A DNA stretch of 64,000 nucleotides from Rhizobium sp. Root1203 (lineage in GTDB: Bacteria; Pseudomonadota; Alphaproteobacteria; Rhizobiales; Rhizobiaceae). The stretch is taken from assembly GCF_001424945.1 (NCBI RefSeq), contig NZ_LMCW01000001.1:609632-673631 (forward strand), written 5' to 3'. Of the stretch, positions 41,975 through 51,593 are shown piece after piece. The translations under genes were made by a program, and so were the position numbers. Each line of letters opens with the position of its first letter. Positions within the stretch are counted from its first letter, which is position 1. The notes under the pieces were generated by a model, which saw nothing but the letters and a program-made list of their open reading frames with translations, made no database searches and was not told the origin of the DNA.

Positions 41975-44101
41975 TCATCCGGCACTGGCGACCTTCTGCG
42001 GAGCAAGGGGCGGGGCGGCCTTGAGCTGCTCGCCGAGATCCTTGAGGATTCGCGTCGATTCTGCCGAAAGCATGCGCGGCCGCAGGAGCGGGGGCGGGCT
42101 GCCCTCGGCGGGCTTTGCGGCAACGGTCTTGGCGGGTTCGGGGGCGGTCACGCCGGGGATCTGGCGGAGCGTGATTCCCTGGTGGGCATAGTCCATGGCG
42201 CGCTTGAAGGTCATGGCCGGCAGTGAGCCGCCCGTCATCTTGTTGGTCGACGTGTAGTCGTCGTTGCCGAACCACACTGCTCCGGTGAAGTTGCCGGTGT
42301 AGCCGATGAACCAGGCGTCGCGATAGGCCTGGGTGGTGCCTGTCTTGCCCGCCGTCAGGATGCCGTTGTCGAGCGCGGCCTTGCGCGCGGTCCCGAAATA
42401 GGGAACGCGGGTCAGCATCTGGTTCATGTAGGAATCGGCTTTTTCCGAAAGCACGCGCTTGGCCGGCGGCTCGTCGCGGTCGAAGTCGTAGAGCACGTCC
42501 CCGCCATAGTCGAGAATCTGGCTGATGCCGTGACGCCGTGACTGGTAGCCGCCTGCCGGGAAGACGGCGTAGGCCGTCGCCTGATCCATGACCGTCACTT
42601 CGGACGTGCCGATCGGGATCGTGACGTCGTTTCGAACCGGAGATTCGACGCCGAGGTTCTTGGCCATCGCCCGGATCGGGGCGATCCCGAATTTCTCCTT
42701 GGCAAGACGCACCGGTATCGTGTTGATCGACTGGGCGATGGCTGTCGCCAGCGTGACGCGGCCCGCATAGCGGTTTTCGTAGTTGTGAGGGCTCCAGTTG
42801 CCCCAGGAGATCGGCGCATCCACCACGACGCTGTCAGGCGTCATGCCGCTCTCCATGGCGACCGAATAGGTGTAGACCTTGAAGGAGGAGCCCGGTTGCC
42901 GCAGCGCCTTGGTGGCGCGGTTGAACTGGCTTTCGCCATAGTCGCGGCCGCCGACCATGGCGCGCACGGCGCCGCCGTTTTCGATCATCACCATCGCACC
43001 CTGCTTGGCGTGATAGCTCTCGCCATACTCGCGCAGCGAGGTCTCGACCGAATCCTCGGCCGCGTTCTGCATTCCCATGTCGATCGTGGTGCGAACGATC
43101 AGCGAATGCTGATGGAATCGGGGGGAGAGGCGCATGACCTCGTCGAAGGCCCAGTCGAGGAAGAAGTCTGGCGACTCCACCTGGTTGCGGTCGACGACGG
43201 TGGCGGGATTGCGCCGCGCGGCAATCACCTGTCCCTCGGTCATCAGCCCGCTCTGCACGAGATTGGTGAGAACCTCGTTGGCGCGTCCGCGCGCGGCCGG
43301 CAGGTTGACGTGCGGTGCATACTTCGCGGGCGCCTTGAAGAGGCCCGCGAGCATGGCCGACTCGGCCAGGTTCACGTCCGTGATGCTCTTGCCGAAATAG
43401 AATTGCGCGGCCGCAGCCGCTCCGAAGGTGCCGCCGCCCATATAGGCGCGGTCGAGGTAGGTGGAGAGGATTTCCTTCTTCGACAGGTTGGCCTCCAGCC
43501 AGAGCGCCAGAAAGGCTTCGGTGATCTTGCGGTCGATGGAGCGCTCGTTGGAGAGGAACAGGTTCTTGGCGAGCTGCTGCGTCAATGTCGAGCCGCCCTG
43601 GACCACGCCGCCTGCCCGGGCATTTTCGGAAAGCGCGCGGAACAGGCCGATGAAATCGATCCCGAAATGGTCGAAGAAGCGGCGGTCCTCGGTGGCGATG
43701 ACCGATTTGATGAGGGCATCCGGAAGTTCGTCGATCGGCACCGAATTCTGATGTATGACGCCGCGGTGGCCGACGACGTTGCCGTAGCGGTCGAGGAAGG
43801 TAACGGCATAGTCGCCGCGATTGCGCCAATCTTCCTTGGTAGCCTCGAATGCTGGCTGGGCAAGGGTGAGCATCAGGACGGCGCCCACGGCTCCAAGGGT
43901 CAGGCCTTCGCCGCCCAGTTCGAAGACGATGCGCTTCCAGCCGCGAACGCGGAAGCGGCGGAAGAAGATGGTGATGTCTTCCCAGATCTCGGCCGAGCGG
44001 AAGCCGGCGTTCCAGATGGTCGAATCGATCCACGAATCGATCTTCAGCAGCAAGTGGCGTTTCTTGCGCGGCTGTTTTTCTGGATTGTCCGGATCCGTCA
44101 C
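41975..44101 (-). CDS. Class A penicillin-binding protein (PBP1a family)
   Basis: A 708-residue bifunctional peptidoglycan synthase. After a basic cytoplasmic start and one membrane helix (GEGLTLGAVGAVLMLTLAQP) comes the GT51 glycosyltransferase with IATEDRRFFDHFGID and GGSTLTQQLAKNLFLS. The transpeptidase domain has SxxK in QPGSSFKVYTY, SxN in AQSINTI and KTG in AGKTGTTQAYRDAWF. A proline/alanine-rich tail ends the protein. All catalytic residues are visible. It is convergent with higA. Confidence 0.94.
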   Translation of the reverse strand: MTDPDNPEKQPRKKRHLLLKIDSWIDSTIWNAGFRSAEIWEDITIFFRRFRVRGWKRIVFELGGEGLTLGAVGAVLMLTLAQPAFEATKEDWRNRGDYAVTFLDRYGNVVGHRGVIHQNSVPIDELPDALIKSVIATEDRRFFDHFGIDFIGLFRALSENARAGGVVQGGSTLTQQLAKNLFLSNERSIDRKITEAFLALWLEANLSKKEILSTYLDRAYMGGGTFGAAAAAQFYFGKSITDVNLAESAMLAGLFKAPAKYAPHVNLPAARGRANEVLTNLVQSGLMTEGQVIAARRNPATVVDRNQVESPDFFLDWAFDEVMRLSPRFHQHSLIVRTTIDMGMQNAAEDSVETSLREYGESYHAKQGAMVMIENGGAVRAMVGGRDYGESQFNRATKALRQPGSSFKVYTYSVAMESGMTPDSVVVDAPISWGNWSPHNYENRYAGRVTLATAIAQSINTIPVRLAKEKFGIAPIRAMAKNLGVESPVRNDVTIPIGTSEVTVMDQATAYAVFPAGGYQSRRHGISQILDYGGDVLYDFDRDEPPAKRVLSEKADSYMNQMLTRVPYFGTARKAALDNGILTAGKTGTTQAYRDAWFIGYTGNFTGAVWFGNDDYTSTNKMTGGSLPAMTFKRAMDYAHQGITLRQIPGVTAPEPAKTVAAKPAEGSPPPLLRPRMLSAESTRILKDLGEQLKAAPPLAPQKVASAG

Positions 44102-44281
44102 GTCTTATATTCCCGCCCGATCAGTCACTTCGACGTCGGACGAGCCTGACGCCGGACTATGGCAATCTGCCGACAGCCTCCGGAGTAACCGGAGCACGGT
44201 GAATCATTGGTTGATTTGCCTGGCAAGAACAAGAGAAATGGAAAGCCCTCACGCGATTTTGCGGGCTGTTGCAAGAATGGA

Positions 44282-44794
44282 ATGATGGAAGAAGCACCCT
44301 TCTGGAAGCAAAAGACGCTGGCCGAGATGACCAACGTCGAATGGGAAAGCATCTGCGACGGCTGCGGGCTCTGTTGTCTCAACAAGCTCGAGGACTGGGA
44401 TAGCGGCGATATCTTCTTCACCTCGATCCGCTGCAAGCTTCTCGACAGCGACAGCTGTCGCTGTTCGAGCTACGAGAACCGCTGGGATTTCGTGCCCGAT
44501 TGCGTCCAGCTCACCAAGAAGAACGTCGATGAAATCCCCTGGCTGCCGCCGACCTGCGGCTACCGGCTGATCAACGAGGGGCGTGATCTCTACTGGTGGC
44601 ATCCGCTGGTGTCGGGCGACCCGGAAACCGTGCATGCCGCCGGCATTTCGGCGCGGGGACGAACGGTCAGCGAGACCGAGGTCGATGTCGAAGACTTCGA
44701 GGACTACGTCGTCGACTGGCCGCTGACGGTGGGGGACCAGGCCGACGAGGGCGAAGGGAACGAAGAGGACGAGGGCGAAGCGGCTAAGGTGTGA
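44282..44794 (+). CDS. YcgN family cysteine-cluster protein (UPF0260)
   Basis: A 170-residue protein of the YcgN/UPF0260 family. Typical start [20 protein letters not shown] leads to the cysteine cluster CDGCGLCC, then [17 protein letters not shown] and VPDCVQLT, and PPTCGYR. The cysteines probably bind a metal or iron-sulfur cluster. The last 20 residues are very acidic. ATG 44282 or 44285 are both possible. The 3' end overlaps the TetR gene on the other strand by 11 bases. Confidence 0.92.
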   Translation: MMEEAPFWKQKTLAEMTNVEWESICDGCGLCCLNKLEDWDSGDIFFTSIRCKLLDSDSCRCSSYENRWDFVPDCVQLTKKNVDEIPWLPPTCGYRLINEGRDLYWWHPLVSGDPETVHAAGISARGRTVSETEVDVEDFEDYVVDWPLTVGDQADEGEGNEEDEGEAAKV

Positions 44795-45356
44795 GCCCGC
44801 GGCCCGCGATATCGAGGAAGTGCCGCAACTCCCTGCGCACATAGTCTTCGATGGCGCCTTCCGGCTGGAAGCCCCACCAGAGCAGGCACCCCTGCCACTG
44901 CGACAGCATCAGCCGGCCGAGCGGCTTGGCCGTGCCTTCCACCGGAAGGCATCGGTCGAGCGCATCGGCGAGCGTGGTGCCCCAGGCCGAGCCGCGGGCG
45001 CGCAGCGCCGGGTCGCGCAGGTCCTCCCGCAGCAGCAGCAATCCGTCCGCATAGGACACAGCGTCGTCGCCATAGTCCTTCGAAAGCCCGGCGAGCAGCG
45101 CGATCGCGCCCGCCGGTGTCCTGGGAACGGACTGCGCCAGCCGCGCCGTTTCCGCGTCCAGGCGGTCCCAGGCGCGCAGCAGCGACGCACGCAGCATCGC
45201 AGCCTTCGTGCCGAAGCGCTGGACGAGCGTCGAGCCTGAAAGACCGCTCGCCTTGGCGACCGCGCCGAAGGTCGCGGCATCGGGTCCCTCGGCGTGGACC
45301 AGCGCCAGCACCATGTCCAGAAGCTGTTCGTCGGATAGCGTGCGGTTGCGCGGCAT
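44784..45356 (-). CDS. TetR family transcriptional regulator
   Basis: A 190-residue regulator. The N-terminal TetR helix-turn-helix is seen in [20 protein letters not shown] and [20 protein letters not shown]. The C-terminal ligand domain is poorly conserved, as usual. It is divergent from the SDR gene at 45464, with an AAAC-ATTC-GTTT inverted repeat at 45390-45401 in the gap, so it likely represses that gene and itself. ATG 45356 is used; the upstream frame adds unrelated residues. Confidence 0.9.
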   Translation of the reverse strand: MPRNRTLSDEQLLDMVLALVHAEGPDAATFGAVAKASGLSGSTLVQRFGTKAAMLRASLLRAWDRLDAETARLAQSVPRTPAGAIALLAGLSKDYGDDAVSYADGLLLLREDLRDPALRARGSAWGTTLADALDRCLPVEGTAKPLGRLMLSQWQGCLLWWGFQPEGAIEDYVRRELRHFLDIAGRGLTP

Positions 45357-45389
45357 GAAATTCCTCTTGCGTTCATCTCGATTATGAAC

Positions 45390-45401
45390 AAACATTCGTT
45401 T
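45390..45401. promoter_or_regulatory. Candidate TetR operator
   Basis: AAAC-ATTC-GTTT, within the AT-rich sequence TGAACAAACATTCGTTTATA, lies 34 bases upstream of the TetR start and 63 bases before the SDR start. The arms are short, so the call is tentative. Confidence 0.4.
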
Positions 45402-45463
45402 ATATTCAATCCGGGAAATCGACGGACTGAGATCCCGCCGGTTCCAGCGTGGAGGAGAGCGGC

Positions 45464-46378
45464 ATGACGGCAGACTTGTCGGGAAAGATAGCCCTTGTGG
45501 CCGGAGCCACCCGCGGCGCGGGCCGCGGCATTGCCGTCGAACTCGGTGCGGCCGGGGCCACGGTCTACGTGACCGGCCGAACGACGCGGTCACGGCAATC
45601 CGAATACGCCCGGCCGGAAACGATCGAGGAGACGGCCGAGATGGTGACCGCGGCAGGTGGCTCCGGCATCGCCGTGCGGGTCGATCACCTCGTGCCGCAG
45701 GAGGTCGAGGCGCTCGTTGCCCGCATCCGCCGCGAAGAGGGCAGGCTCGATATCCTCGTCAACGACATATGGGGCGGCGAGCATCTGACGGAGTGGAACA
45801 AGCCTGTCTGGGAGCATTCGCTCGACAAGGGCCTGCACATGCTCCGCCTGGCGATCGACACGCACCTGATCACCGCCCACTACGCCCTGGCGCTGATGAT
45901 CGAGCGGCCTGGCGGGCTGATGGTCGAGATGACCGACGGAACCGCCGAATACAACGAGACGCACTACCGGCTCTGCCCCTACTACGACCTCGTCAAGACA
46001 GGCGTGATCCGTATGGCATGGGCGCATGCCAGGGACCTCGCACCGCACGGCGCCACGGCCGTTTCGCTGACACCCGGCTGGATGCGCTCGGAGATGATGC
46101 TCGATATCTACGGCGTCCGGGAGGACAACTGGCGCGACGCGACGACAGTGCAGCCGCATTTCGTCATCTCCGAAACCCCGCGCTTCACCGGCAGGGCGGT
46201 GGCGGCGCTGGCAGCCGATCCCCAGCGCGCCCGCTGGAACGGCCAGTCTCTGTCGAGCGGCGGCCTGGCGAAGGTCTACGGCTTCGATGATACGGATGGC
46301 TCCAGGCCGGATTGCTGGCGCTACATGGACGAGGTGATGGAAAGGGGAAGCCCGGCCGACGCCACGGGTTATCGCTGA
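45464..46378 (+). CDS. Short-chain dehydrogenase/reductase (SDR)
   Basis: A 304-residue NAD(P)-dependent oxidoreductase. The cofactor motif is VAGATRGAGRGIAVELGAAG, followed by YVTGRTT which suggests NADP. LVNDIWGG replaces the usual NNAG element, a feature of the subgroup annotated only as SDR family oxidoreductase. A tyrosine region is YYDLVKTGVIRMAWAHARDL (YxxxK). Substrate is unknown. It follows GGAGGAGAG and is divergent from the TetR regulator. Confidence 0.87.
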   Translation: MTADLSGKIALVAGATRGAGRGIAVELGAAGATVYVTGRTTRSRQSEYARPETIEETAEMVTAAGGSGIAVRVDHLVPQEVEALVARIRREEGRLDILVNDIWGGEHLTEWNKPVWEHSLDKGLHMLRLAIDTHLITAHYALALMIERPGGLMVEMTDGTAEYNETHYRLCPYYDLVKTGVIRMAWAHARDLAPHGATAVSLTPGWMRSEMMLDIYGVREDNWRDATTVQPHFVISETPRFTGRAVAALAADPQRARWNGQSLSSGGLAKVYGFDDTDGSRPDCWRYMDEVMERGSPADATGYR

Positions 46379-46384
46379 ATCGCT

Positions 46385-46729
46385 TTATCCGGAAGGAATC
46401 ACAACCCACTGCCTTTGCAGGGTTTTCGGCGCGGCGTTCTGCCACGATTTGCGCACCAGATCCTGCACCAGCACATCGCCGGCAAGCTGGTAGAAAAGCC
46501 GTGTCGAACCGCGAAGACCCCAGCCGCCTGGCACCGCCTCGGTTTCGGCAGGCGCAATCGCGAGCGTCATGTGCTGCTGATCGGGCGTCAGGCGCACGAC
46601 GCAGTAATCCTGTTCGGGCATGGTCAGGAAAATCTTGCTGCGCACGCGGAAATCACGCGTGCCGTGGTGCGCGCTCTCGACCGCCTCCGGCAGGCTGAGC
46701 GCAAAGGATACGAGCTCTTCCCGGGTCAT
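46385..46729 (-). CDS. MmcQ/YjbR family protein
   Basis: A 114-residue protein of the MmcQ/YjbR DNA-binding-like fold (PF04237). Typical blocks are LVSFALSLPEAVESAHHGTR, FRVRSKIFLTM and the end DLVRKSWQNAAPKTL. Biological role is not established. It is convergent with the SDR gene six bases away. Confidence 0.88.
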   Translation of the reverse strand: MTREELVSFALSLPEAVESAHHGTRDFRVRSKIFLTMPEQDYCVVRLTPDQQHMTLAIAPAETEAVPGGWGLRGSTRLFYQLAGDVLVQDLVRKSWQNAAPKTLQRQWVVIPSG

Positions 46730-46777
46730 GCCCGCAGTTTTACCACAGGCCGACGGTTCGCGGCCAATCAGAAAAAC

Positions 46778-48148
46778 TCAAGCAGCCGCCCGTGCGGCGA
46801 CGGTGACCTCGAGCGGGGTCTTGCGCAGTGCCCGCTCCAGCGCTTCGATGCAGATCGGGTCATGCGATTGGCCGGCACCCTCCCGGAGGATGGCGAACGC
46901 CCTGGAGATCGGCATCGCAGCGCGATACGGCCGGTCGGCGGTCAGTGCGTCGAAGACGTCGGCCGTGGAAACGATGCGCACTTCCATCGGAATCTCCTCC
47001 GCTGTAAGCCCGCGCGGATAGCCCTTGCCGTCCAGCCGTTCGTGGTGCGCGCCGCCGATCTTCGCGACATCGGAGAACGCGCCGATATGCGACAGGATCA
47101 TCTCGGAGAATTCGGCATGGCGCTTCATCGCCATCCATTCTTCGTCGTCAAGCTTGCCCGGCTTGTCGAGCACGCTGTTGCTGACGCCGAGCTTGCCGAT
47201 ATCGTGGAGGAGGGCCGCGCGGCGCAGGAACCGTCGTCCGCCTTCGTCGATCCCCATCTCTTCGGCGATCAGATCGGTGAACAGCGCCACGCGGTCGCTA
47301 TGACCGGAGGTGTAGGGACTCTTGGCGTCGATCACCCGGGCGAAGGCGGCGGCGATATCGTCGAGATAGTCTTCGGTTGCCATGATCGCCTGCCTGCCGG
47401 GTTCGCTCTCGAGTACGATGGCCTCGAGGTCATCGGACCGAAGCGCCGCCCAGAATCCGGGGCGGGCGGCAACGCGCGCGAAGGCGGCCGCCAGCGCCGG
47501 GTCGAACCAGCTGCCGGCGCGCTTGGCGACCTCGGCGATCGCCGCATCGGGGCCGTTGCTCATCTGGAAGATATCGGCCACCTGCGACAGAAGCGCGATC
47601 CGCGAGAACAGCGGGACGCTGTCGCCGGCGATGCCAAGCGGCTTGCCGCCGCCGTTCCAGTGTTCGTCGAGGTTCAGCACGCCGTCCGCCACGCTCTCGG
47701 AAAAGCGCATTTGCCGGGCGATTTCGGCGCCGCGCTGGCAGCGGGTGCGGATCAGGCCGGTGACGATCTCGCCGCCGTTCTGCACGATGTTGAGAATGCT
47801 GCGGAAACGCTCGGCAAGCCCGGCCTGCACACCGGTGTGGCCAAGCACGAAGCGCAGGACCTGGCCGAGGCTGCCGTCGACCAGCTTGAAATCGCGCTTG
47901 AAGGAAAGGTCGTCCGCCAGATAGAGCTCGCAGATCCGGGCGGCATTGCTGCTGCAGCCGAGATCCTTGAGCAGCAGCGTATAGTAGAGCTCCTGCAGCT
48001 CACCGTCAGGCATGCCGATCTCGCGGCCGATATGCGTGCCGATGAAGCAGGCGCGGATGCAATGACCCGGCGGCTGCCCCTCGGTCAGGTCGAGCGCCTT
48101 GCTCAGCGCCTCGATGATTTCCGCAAGCCGTATCTGGATAGTTTGCAT
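46778..48148 (-). CDS. HD-GYP domain protein with a degenerate second lobe
   Basis: A 456-residue protein with two HD-GYP-like lobes. The C-terminal lobe (about 265-430) is complete: SGHSDRVALF, LLHDIGKLGVSN, and AHHERLDGKGYPRGLTAEE. It should bind two or three metals and hydrolyse cyclic di-GMP. The N-terminal lobe (about 1-200) repeats the same plan but with LLLKDLGC in place of the HD pair and LDEHWNGGGKPLGI in place of the GYP motif, so it is probably inactive or regulatory. No signal receiver or membrane segment is present. Confidence 0.87.
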   Translation of the reverse strand: MQTIQIRLAEIIEALSKALDLTEGQPPGHCIRACFIGTHIGREIGMPDGELQELYYTLLLKDLGCSSNAARICELYLADDLSFKRDFKLVDGSLGQVLRFVLGHTGVQAGLAERFRSILNIVQNGGEIVTGLIRTRCQRGAEIARQMRFSESVADGVLNLDEHWNGGGKPLGIAGDSVPLFSRIALLSQVADIFQMSNGPDAAIAEVAKRAGSWFDPALAAAFARVAARPGFWAALRSDDLEAIVLESEPGRQAIMATEDYLDDIAAAFARVIDAKSPYTSGHSDRVALFTDLIAEEMGIDEGGRRFLRRAALLHDIGKLGVSNSVLDKPGKLDDEEWMAMKRHAEFSEMILSHIGAFSDVAKIGGAHHERLDGKGYPRGLTAEEIPMEVRIVSTADVFDALTADRPYRAAMPISRAFAILREGAGQSHDPICIEALERALRKTPLEVTVAARAAA

Positions 48149-48356
48149 GTCGACCGCCCTTTGCTGCGATCGGTCATACCGGAGGAACCTTGAGGAATGA
48201 TTGAAATCGTTGGGTGAACTGGAGATGTCTGTTATATTTCAATTGGGTAGATATCGGATGGCGTGCAATACTGGAAGACATAGGAAAATAATCCTTGACG
48301 GCGTGACGGTGGTTTGGTAGGGTTATGGCATAGTCGGAAAGTTGCGGGCGGACGAG

Positions 48357-49103
48357 ATGTCCAGCGGACTTTTGCGAATTGCTGCCGGGCGCGTTCGACC
48401 CGGCTTTTTTGTGTCTGGCGACGGGTGCGATTGCCTGGTGCGCACGGGGTTCCCGATGATCGATACGGAGATGTTCGCGCCGGAGCTTTACGGCTTCTGG
48501 CCGCAGAGGCGCGACTATCGCGACATGGTTCGGCCTGCGTGGAGCGAGGCCGAGGCGCGTGCGGCGGTCGAGGAATATTTTCTTGAGACAAAATCGGGCG
48601 ATGCCCCGCCGGCCGAAGAGCTCAGGGTACTCCTGAACGAGATGACGGCGGAGATGCGCGACCAGTTCGCGGCCTTTCGCACATTGCGCAAGGCGGCGGA
48701 GAGCGCGGCTGCGGGGAGCAGCGACGAGACCGCGGCGAAGCTTGCCCGCGCCGACCTCAAGGCTGCGACCGATGCGATGTCGCTGATCGTGCGCACGCTG
48801 GAGAAGATCGACCAGCTGCAGCGGCAGGTCGCCCGTGACCGGGAGCTGGCCGCCGACGAGAACGATGTCGCTGTGGGGCTGGAAAATGCGAAGAAAGGAT
48901 TTCTTGAGCGCATCGAGGAGCTGGCAGCGCAGCGCGCAAACGAGCTGCTTGCGGCATGGAAAGCCACCGGCCCTCCCGGTCCCCGCGACGCCCCCGTCGT
49001 GTGGAAAGACCCGGTTGAAGGGGAAGTCGCCTTTGCTGGCGAAGCCCCCATCGAAAGCGAACACCGGGAAGCCGAAACCGCCGGCGCGACAGAACCGCGA
49101 TAA
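48357..49103 (+). CDS. GTA-type gene 1 protein, putative small terminase
   Basis: A protein of up to 248 residues directly before the large terminase, where gene transfer agents encode gp1/TerS. Residues about 35-65 contain EMFAPELYGFWPQRRDYRDM; a long helical, coiled-coil-like region (about 90-215) follows, and the tail is acidic. The role as small terminase rests on position and helical character only. ATG 48357 is assumed; an ATG at 48456 that starts at MIDTEMFAPELY is equally possible. Confidence 0.6.
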   Translation: MSSGLLRIAAGRVRPGFFVSGDGCDCLVRTGFPMIDTEMFAPELYGFWPQRRDYRDMVRPAWSEAEARAAVEEYFLETKSGDAPPAEELRVLLNEMTAEMRDQFAAFRTLRKAAESAAAGSSDETAAKLARADLKAATDAMSLIVRTLEKIDQLQRQVARDRELAADENDVAVGLENAKKGFLERIEELAAQRANELLAAWKATGPPGPRDAPVVWKDPVEGEVAFAGEAPIESEHREAETAGATEPR

Positions 49104-49167
49104 GCCGCCGCCGCAACGTTCCAGGGCGCGCCGGCTCAAGAAAGCCGCAGCCGAGCATGCGCGGGAG

Positions 49168-50616
49168 ATGAAGACTATCTCAGCTCAACGGTTGGAGACG
49201 CACAGCGCCGTGCAGGCGGCATTGGGGCAGGGAGCGGGCCTGGCGGAGGACATGGCGCAACCGCTGCTGTTGCCGCCGCGGCTGCCTCGGCCGGATGCGC
49301 CGACCGCTGCTCCCGGCTCGGTTCAGCCGACCGACGCCGGCACGGCTGGAGAGACCAATCTTTCGCCGGAGGCTCTTGCCGACAAACTGAAACTCTGGAA
49401 GCGTCTCGAACACCTCTGGGACTTCCAGGGGCGCCCCGAGCAGATGCCGCCGCCGGGCGATTGGCGCACATGGCTGATCCTTGGCGGGCGCGGCTCGGGC
49501 AAGACGCGCGCCGGCGCCGAATGGGTTCATGCGATCGCCAGCGCCGGGCGCACGTCCGATCTGCGCATAGCGCTGATTGCCGAAACGCTCGGCGATGCGC
49601 GTGAGGTGATGATCGACGGCATTTCGGGCATCTGCCGCATTGCCCGCCGCCGGCGTCCGGAATTCGAGATTTCGCGCCGCAGGCTCGTCTGGCCGAATGG
49701 TGCGATGGCGCAGATCTTCTCGTCTGAAGATCCGGAAAGCCTGCGCGGGCCGCAGTTTCACCTTGCCTGGTGTGACGAGCTCGCCAAGTGGAAGCATGGG
49801 CAGGAGACCTGGGACATGCTGCAGTTTGGCTTGCGGCTCGGCACCGAGCCGCGCCAGCTCGTCACCACCACGCCAAGGCCGATTCCGCTGTTGAAGGCGC
49901 TGATCGGCGATCCGGGCACGCGGCTGACGCGGATCAGTACCCGCGACAATGCCGGCAACCTCGCGCCCGGCTTCATAGACGCGCTCGACGCCCGCTACGG
50001 CGGCTCGCGATTGGGCCGGCAGGAGCTGGACGGCGAGCTGATCGAGGATCGCGAGGACGCGCTTTGGCGGCGCGCGATGATCGAGACGGCGGCGATCCGC
50101 TTCGCCGGCGATATCAGGCGCATCGTCGTTGCCGTCGATCCGCCGGCGGCAGCCGGCGCACATTCCTGCTGCGGCATCGTCGTGGCCGGTCTGGAGGCAT
50201 CGGGCCGTGCTGTCGTGCTGGCGGATTGTTCGATCGAGGGCGCAAGCCCTGCCGGCTGGGCGAGCGCGGTGGCCAGGGCCTACCGGCGCTTCTCCGCCGA
50301 CCGCATCGTTGCGGAGATCAATCAGGGTGGCGACATGGTCACGGCGATGCTGAAAAGCATCGACGAGAGCCTGCCGGTCTCGACCGTGCGGGCGACGCGC
50401 GGTAAATATCTGCGGGCGGAGCCGGTGGCGGCGCTCTACGAACAGGGGCGGGTTGCCCACGCCGGCCGGTTTCCGGCACTTGAGGACCAGATGTGCGACT
50501 TCGGTCCCGACGGTCTCTCCGCCGGCCGTTCGCCCGACCGGCTGGATGCGCTGGTCTGGGCGCTGACGGCGCTGATGCTGGAAGGAAACGGAGAGCCGCG
50601 GGTCAGGGGCGTGTGA
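49168..50616 (+). CDS. GTA/phage terminase large subunit
   Basis: A DNA-packaging motor of about 482 residues. The ATPase has Walker A ILGGRGSGKTRAGAEWVHAI, Walker B with FHLAWCDELAKW, and the coupling motif VTTTPRPIPLLKAL. The C-terminal RNase H-fold nuclease shows IVVAVDPPA, RIVAEINQGGDMV and SPDRLDALVWALTALM, acidic residues that bind metal. It matches alphaproteobacterial GTA g2. The start is uncertain: ATG 49168 or ATG 49252, which has GGAGGA in front. The N-terminal 70 residues are low complexity. Confidence 0.93.
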   Translation: MKTISAQRLETHSAVQAALGQGAGLAEDMAQPLLLPPRLPRPDAPTAAPGSVQPTDAGTAGETNLSPEALADKLKLWKRLEHLWDFQGRPEQMPPPGDWRTWLILGGRGSGKTRAGAEWVHAIASAGRTSDLRIALIAETLGDAREVMIDGISGICRIARRRRPEFEISRRRLVWPNGAMAQIFSSEDPESLRGPQFHLAWCDELAKWKHGQETWDMLQFGLRLGTEPRQLVTTTPRPIPLLKALIGDPGTRLTRISTRDNAGNLAPGFIDALDARYGGSRLGRQELDGELIEDREDALWRRAMIETAAIRFAGDIRRIVVAVDPPAAAGAHSCCGIVVAGLEASGRAVVLADCSIEGASPAGWASAVARAYRRFSADRIVAEINQGGDMVTAMLKSIDESLPVSTVRATRGKYLRAEPVAALYEQGRVAHAGRFPALEDQMCDFGPDGLSAGRSPDRLDALVWALTALMLEGNGEPRVRGV

Positions 50617-50620
50617 ACGC

Positions 50621-50755
50621 TCAGCGCTGCGGGGGCTGCTGCGGCGTCGGACGTGGCTGTTGGTGCTCGGGGCGCACCTGGCGCCACTCGTTCTCGAGCT
50701 GGTCGATCACATGTTGGGGAATCGTCGTCTGGTTGCTGTTGGCAGGCTGCTGCAT
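50621..50755 (-). CDS. Small Gln/Pro-rich protein, antisense within the GTA region
   Basis: A 44-codon frame on the minus strand: QQPANSNQTTIPQHVIDQLE leads to a Pro/Gln-rich tail ending QQPPQR. A strong ribosome site (GGAGGAGAG) lies directly before ATG 50755. It occupies the gap between the large terminase and the GH19 enzyme gene and was found by reading the sequence, as it is very short. No family was recognised. Confidence 0.5.
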   Translation of the reverse strand: MQQPANSNQTTIPQHVIDQLENEWRQVRPEHQQPRPTPQQPPQR

Positions 50756-50906
50756 TCTCTCCTCCGGCGGCCAGGTTTTAACGGTGGATTAATCACTGGC
50801 ATGGCCCAAATAATCTGTAAATCAGGGGTTTAAACACTTTAAACGATTGAATTTATTTTAATCGATTAAGACTGATAATGCCGTTTCAGTTTCCGAGGCG
50901 AACACC
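50756..50906. promoter_or_regulatory. AT-rich divergent promoter region
   Basis: This 150-base gap is markedly AT-rich and rich in small palindromes (GTTTAAAC, TAATCGATTA, and a CGATT/AATCG pair). It lies between the small antisense gene and the GH19 enzyme gene and probably contains promoters for both. Confidence 0.4.
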
Positions 50907-51593
50907 ATGGTTATCCACATAGACCGCTCGTTTTTCTTCGCGACGGCGCGGGATGCCCTCTTCAAGGGCAGGCTCGATCAGCCGCAGGTCGAAGGCATGA
51001 CGGCAATTCTCGATTTCTGGGAGGCGCGGATGCCGGATGCCGATCCGCGCTGGCTCGCCTACATCCTCGCTACCGCCTTTCACGAAACTGCCTTCACGAT
51101 GCAGCCGGTGCGCGAGACGCTGGCGGCAACCGATGCCCGTGCCGTTGAAATCCTCGAGAATGCCTATGCCAGCGGCAAGCTCACCTGGGTGAAGACGCCT
51201 TACTGGCGGCCGGACGCGGACGGCAAGTGCTGGCTCGGGCGCGGGCTGGTGCAGCTCACGCACAAGCGGAACTACGAGGCGATGAGCGTGCTGACGGGCA
51301 TCGACCTCGTGGCCGAACCCGACCGGGCGATGGAAATGGATGCGGCGGTATCGATCCTGATCGAAGGCATGGTGCAGGGCAGTTTTGCCAACCACAAGCT
51401 CGCCGATCACTTGAACGACACGACGGACGACTGGGTGAACGCGCGCCGCATCGTCAACGGCACCGACCGCGCCGAGAAGCTCGCCGGCTACGGCAAGACC
51501 TTCCTTGCGGCAATCCGCCACGAGGAGACGCCGGGACCGTTCTTGCGGTTGAAGGCCTGGCTTGCGCGTGGTATCGCGCGGGTCTTCGGCTAG
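50907..51593 (+). CDS. GH19-type chitinase/lysozyme-like muralytic enzyme
   Basis: A 228-residue protein with the GH19/endolysin fold: catalytic-type glutamate in YILATAFHETAFTMQPVRE, and the substrate-cleft block CWLGRGLVQLTHKRNYEAMS. No signal peptide is seen. In GTA and phage clusters such enzymes degrade peptidoglycan for particle release or entry. It sits directly after the terminase, in the place where portal would be expected, so it is likely part of, or inserted into, the particle cluster. The stop codon touches repeat copy 1. Confidence 0.85.
   Translation: MVIHIDRSFFFATARDALFKGRLDQPQVEGMTAILDFWEARMPDADPRWLAYILATAFHETAFTMQPVRETLAATDARAVEILENAYASGKLTWVKTPYWRPDADGKCWLGRGLVQLTHKRNYEAMSVLTGIDLVAEPDRAMEMDAAVSILIEGMVQGSFANHKLADHLNDTTDDWVNARRIVNGTDRAEKLAGYGKTFLAAIRHEETPGPFLRLKAWLARGIARVFG

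Noticed and set aside
48174..49139. Minus-strand frame opposite the putative small terminase
   Set aside because: No motif; the plus-strand gene sits in the right order before the terminase.
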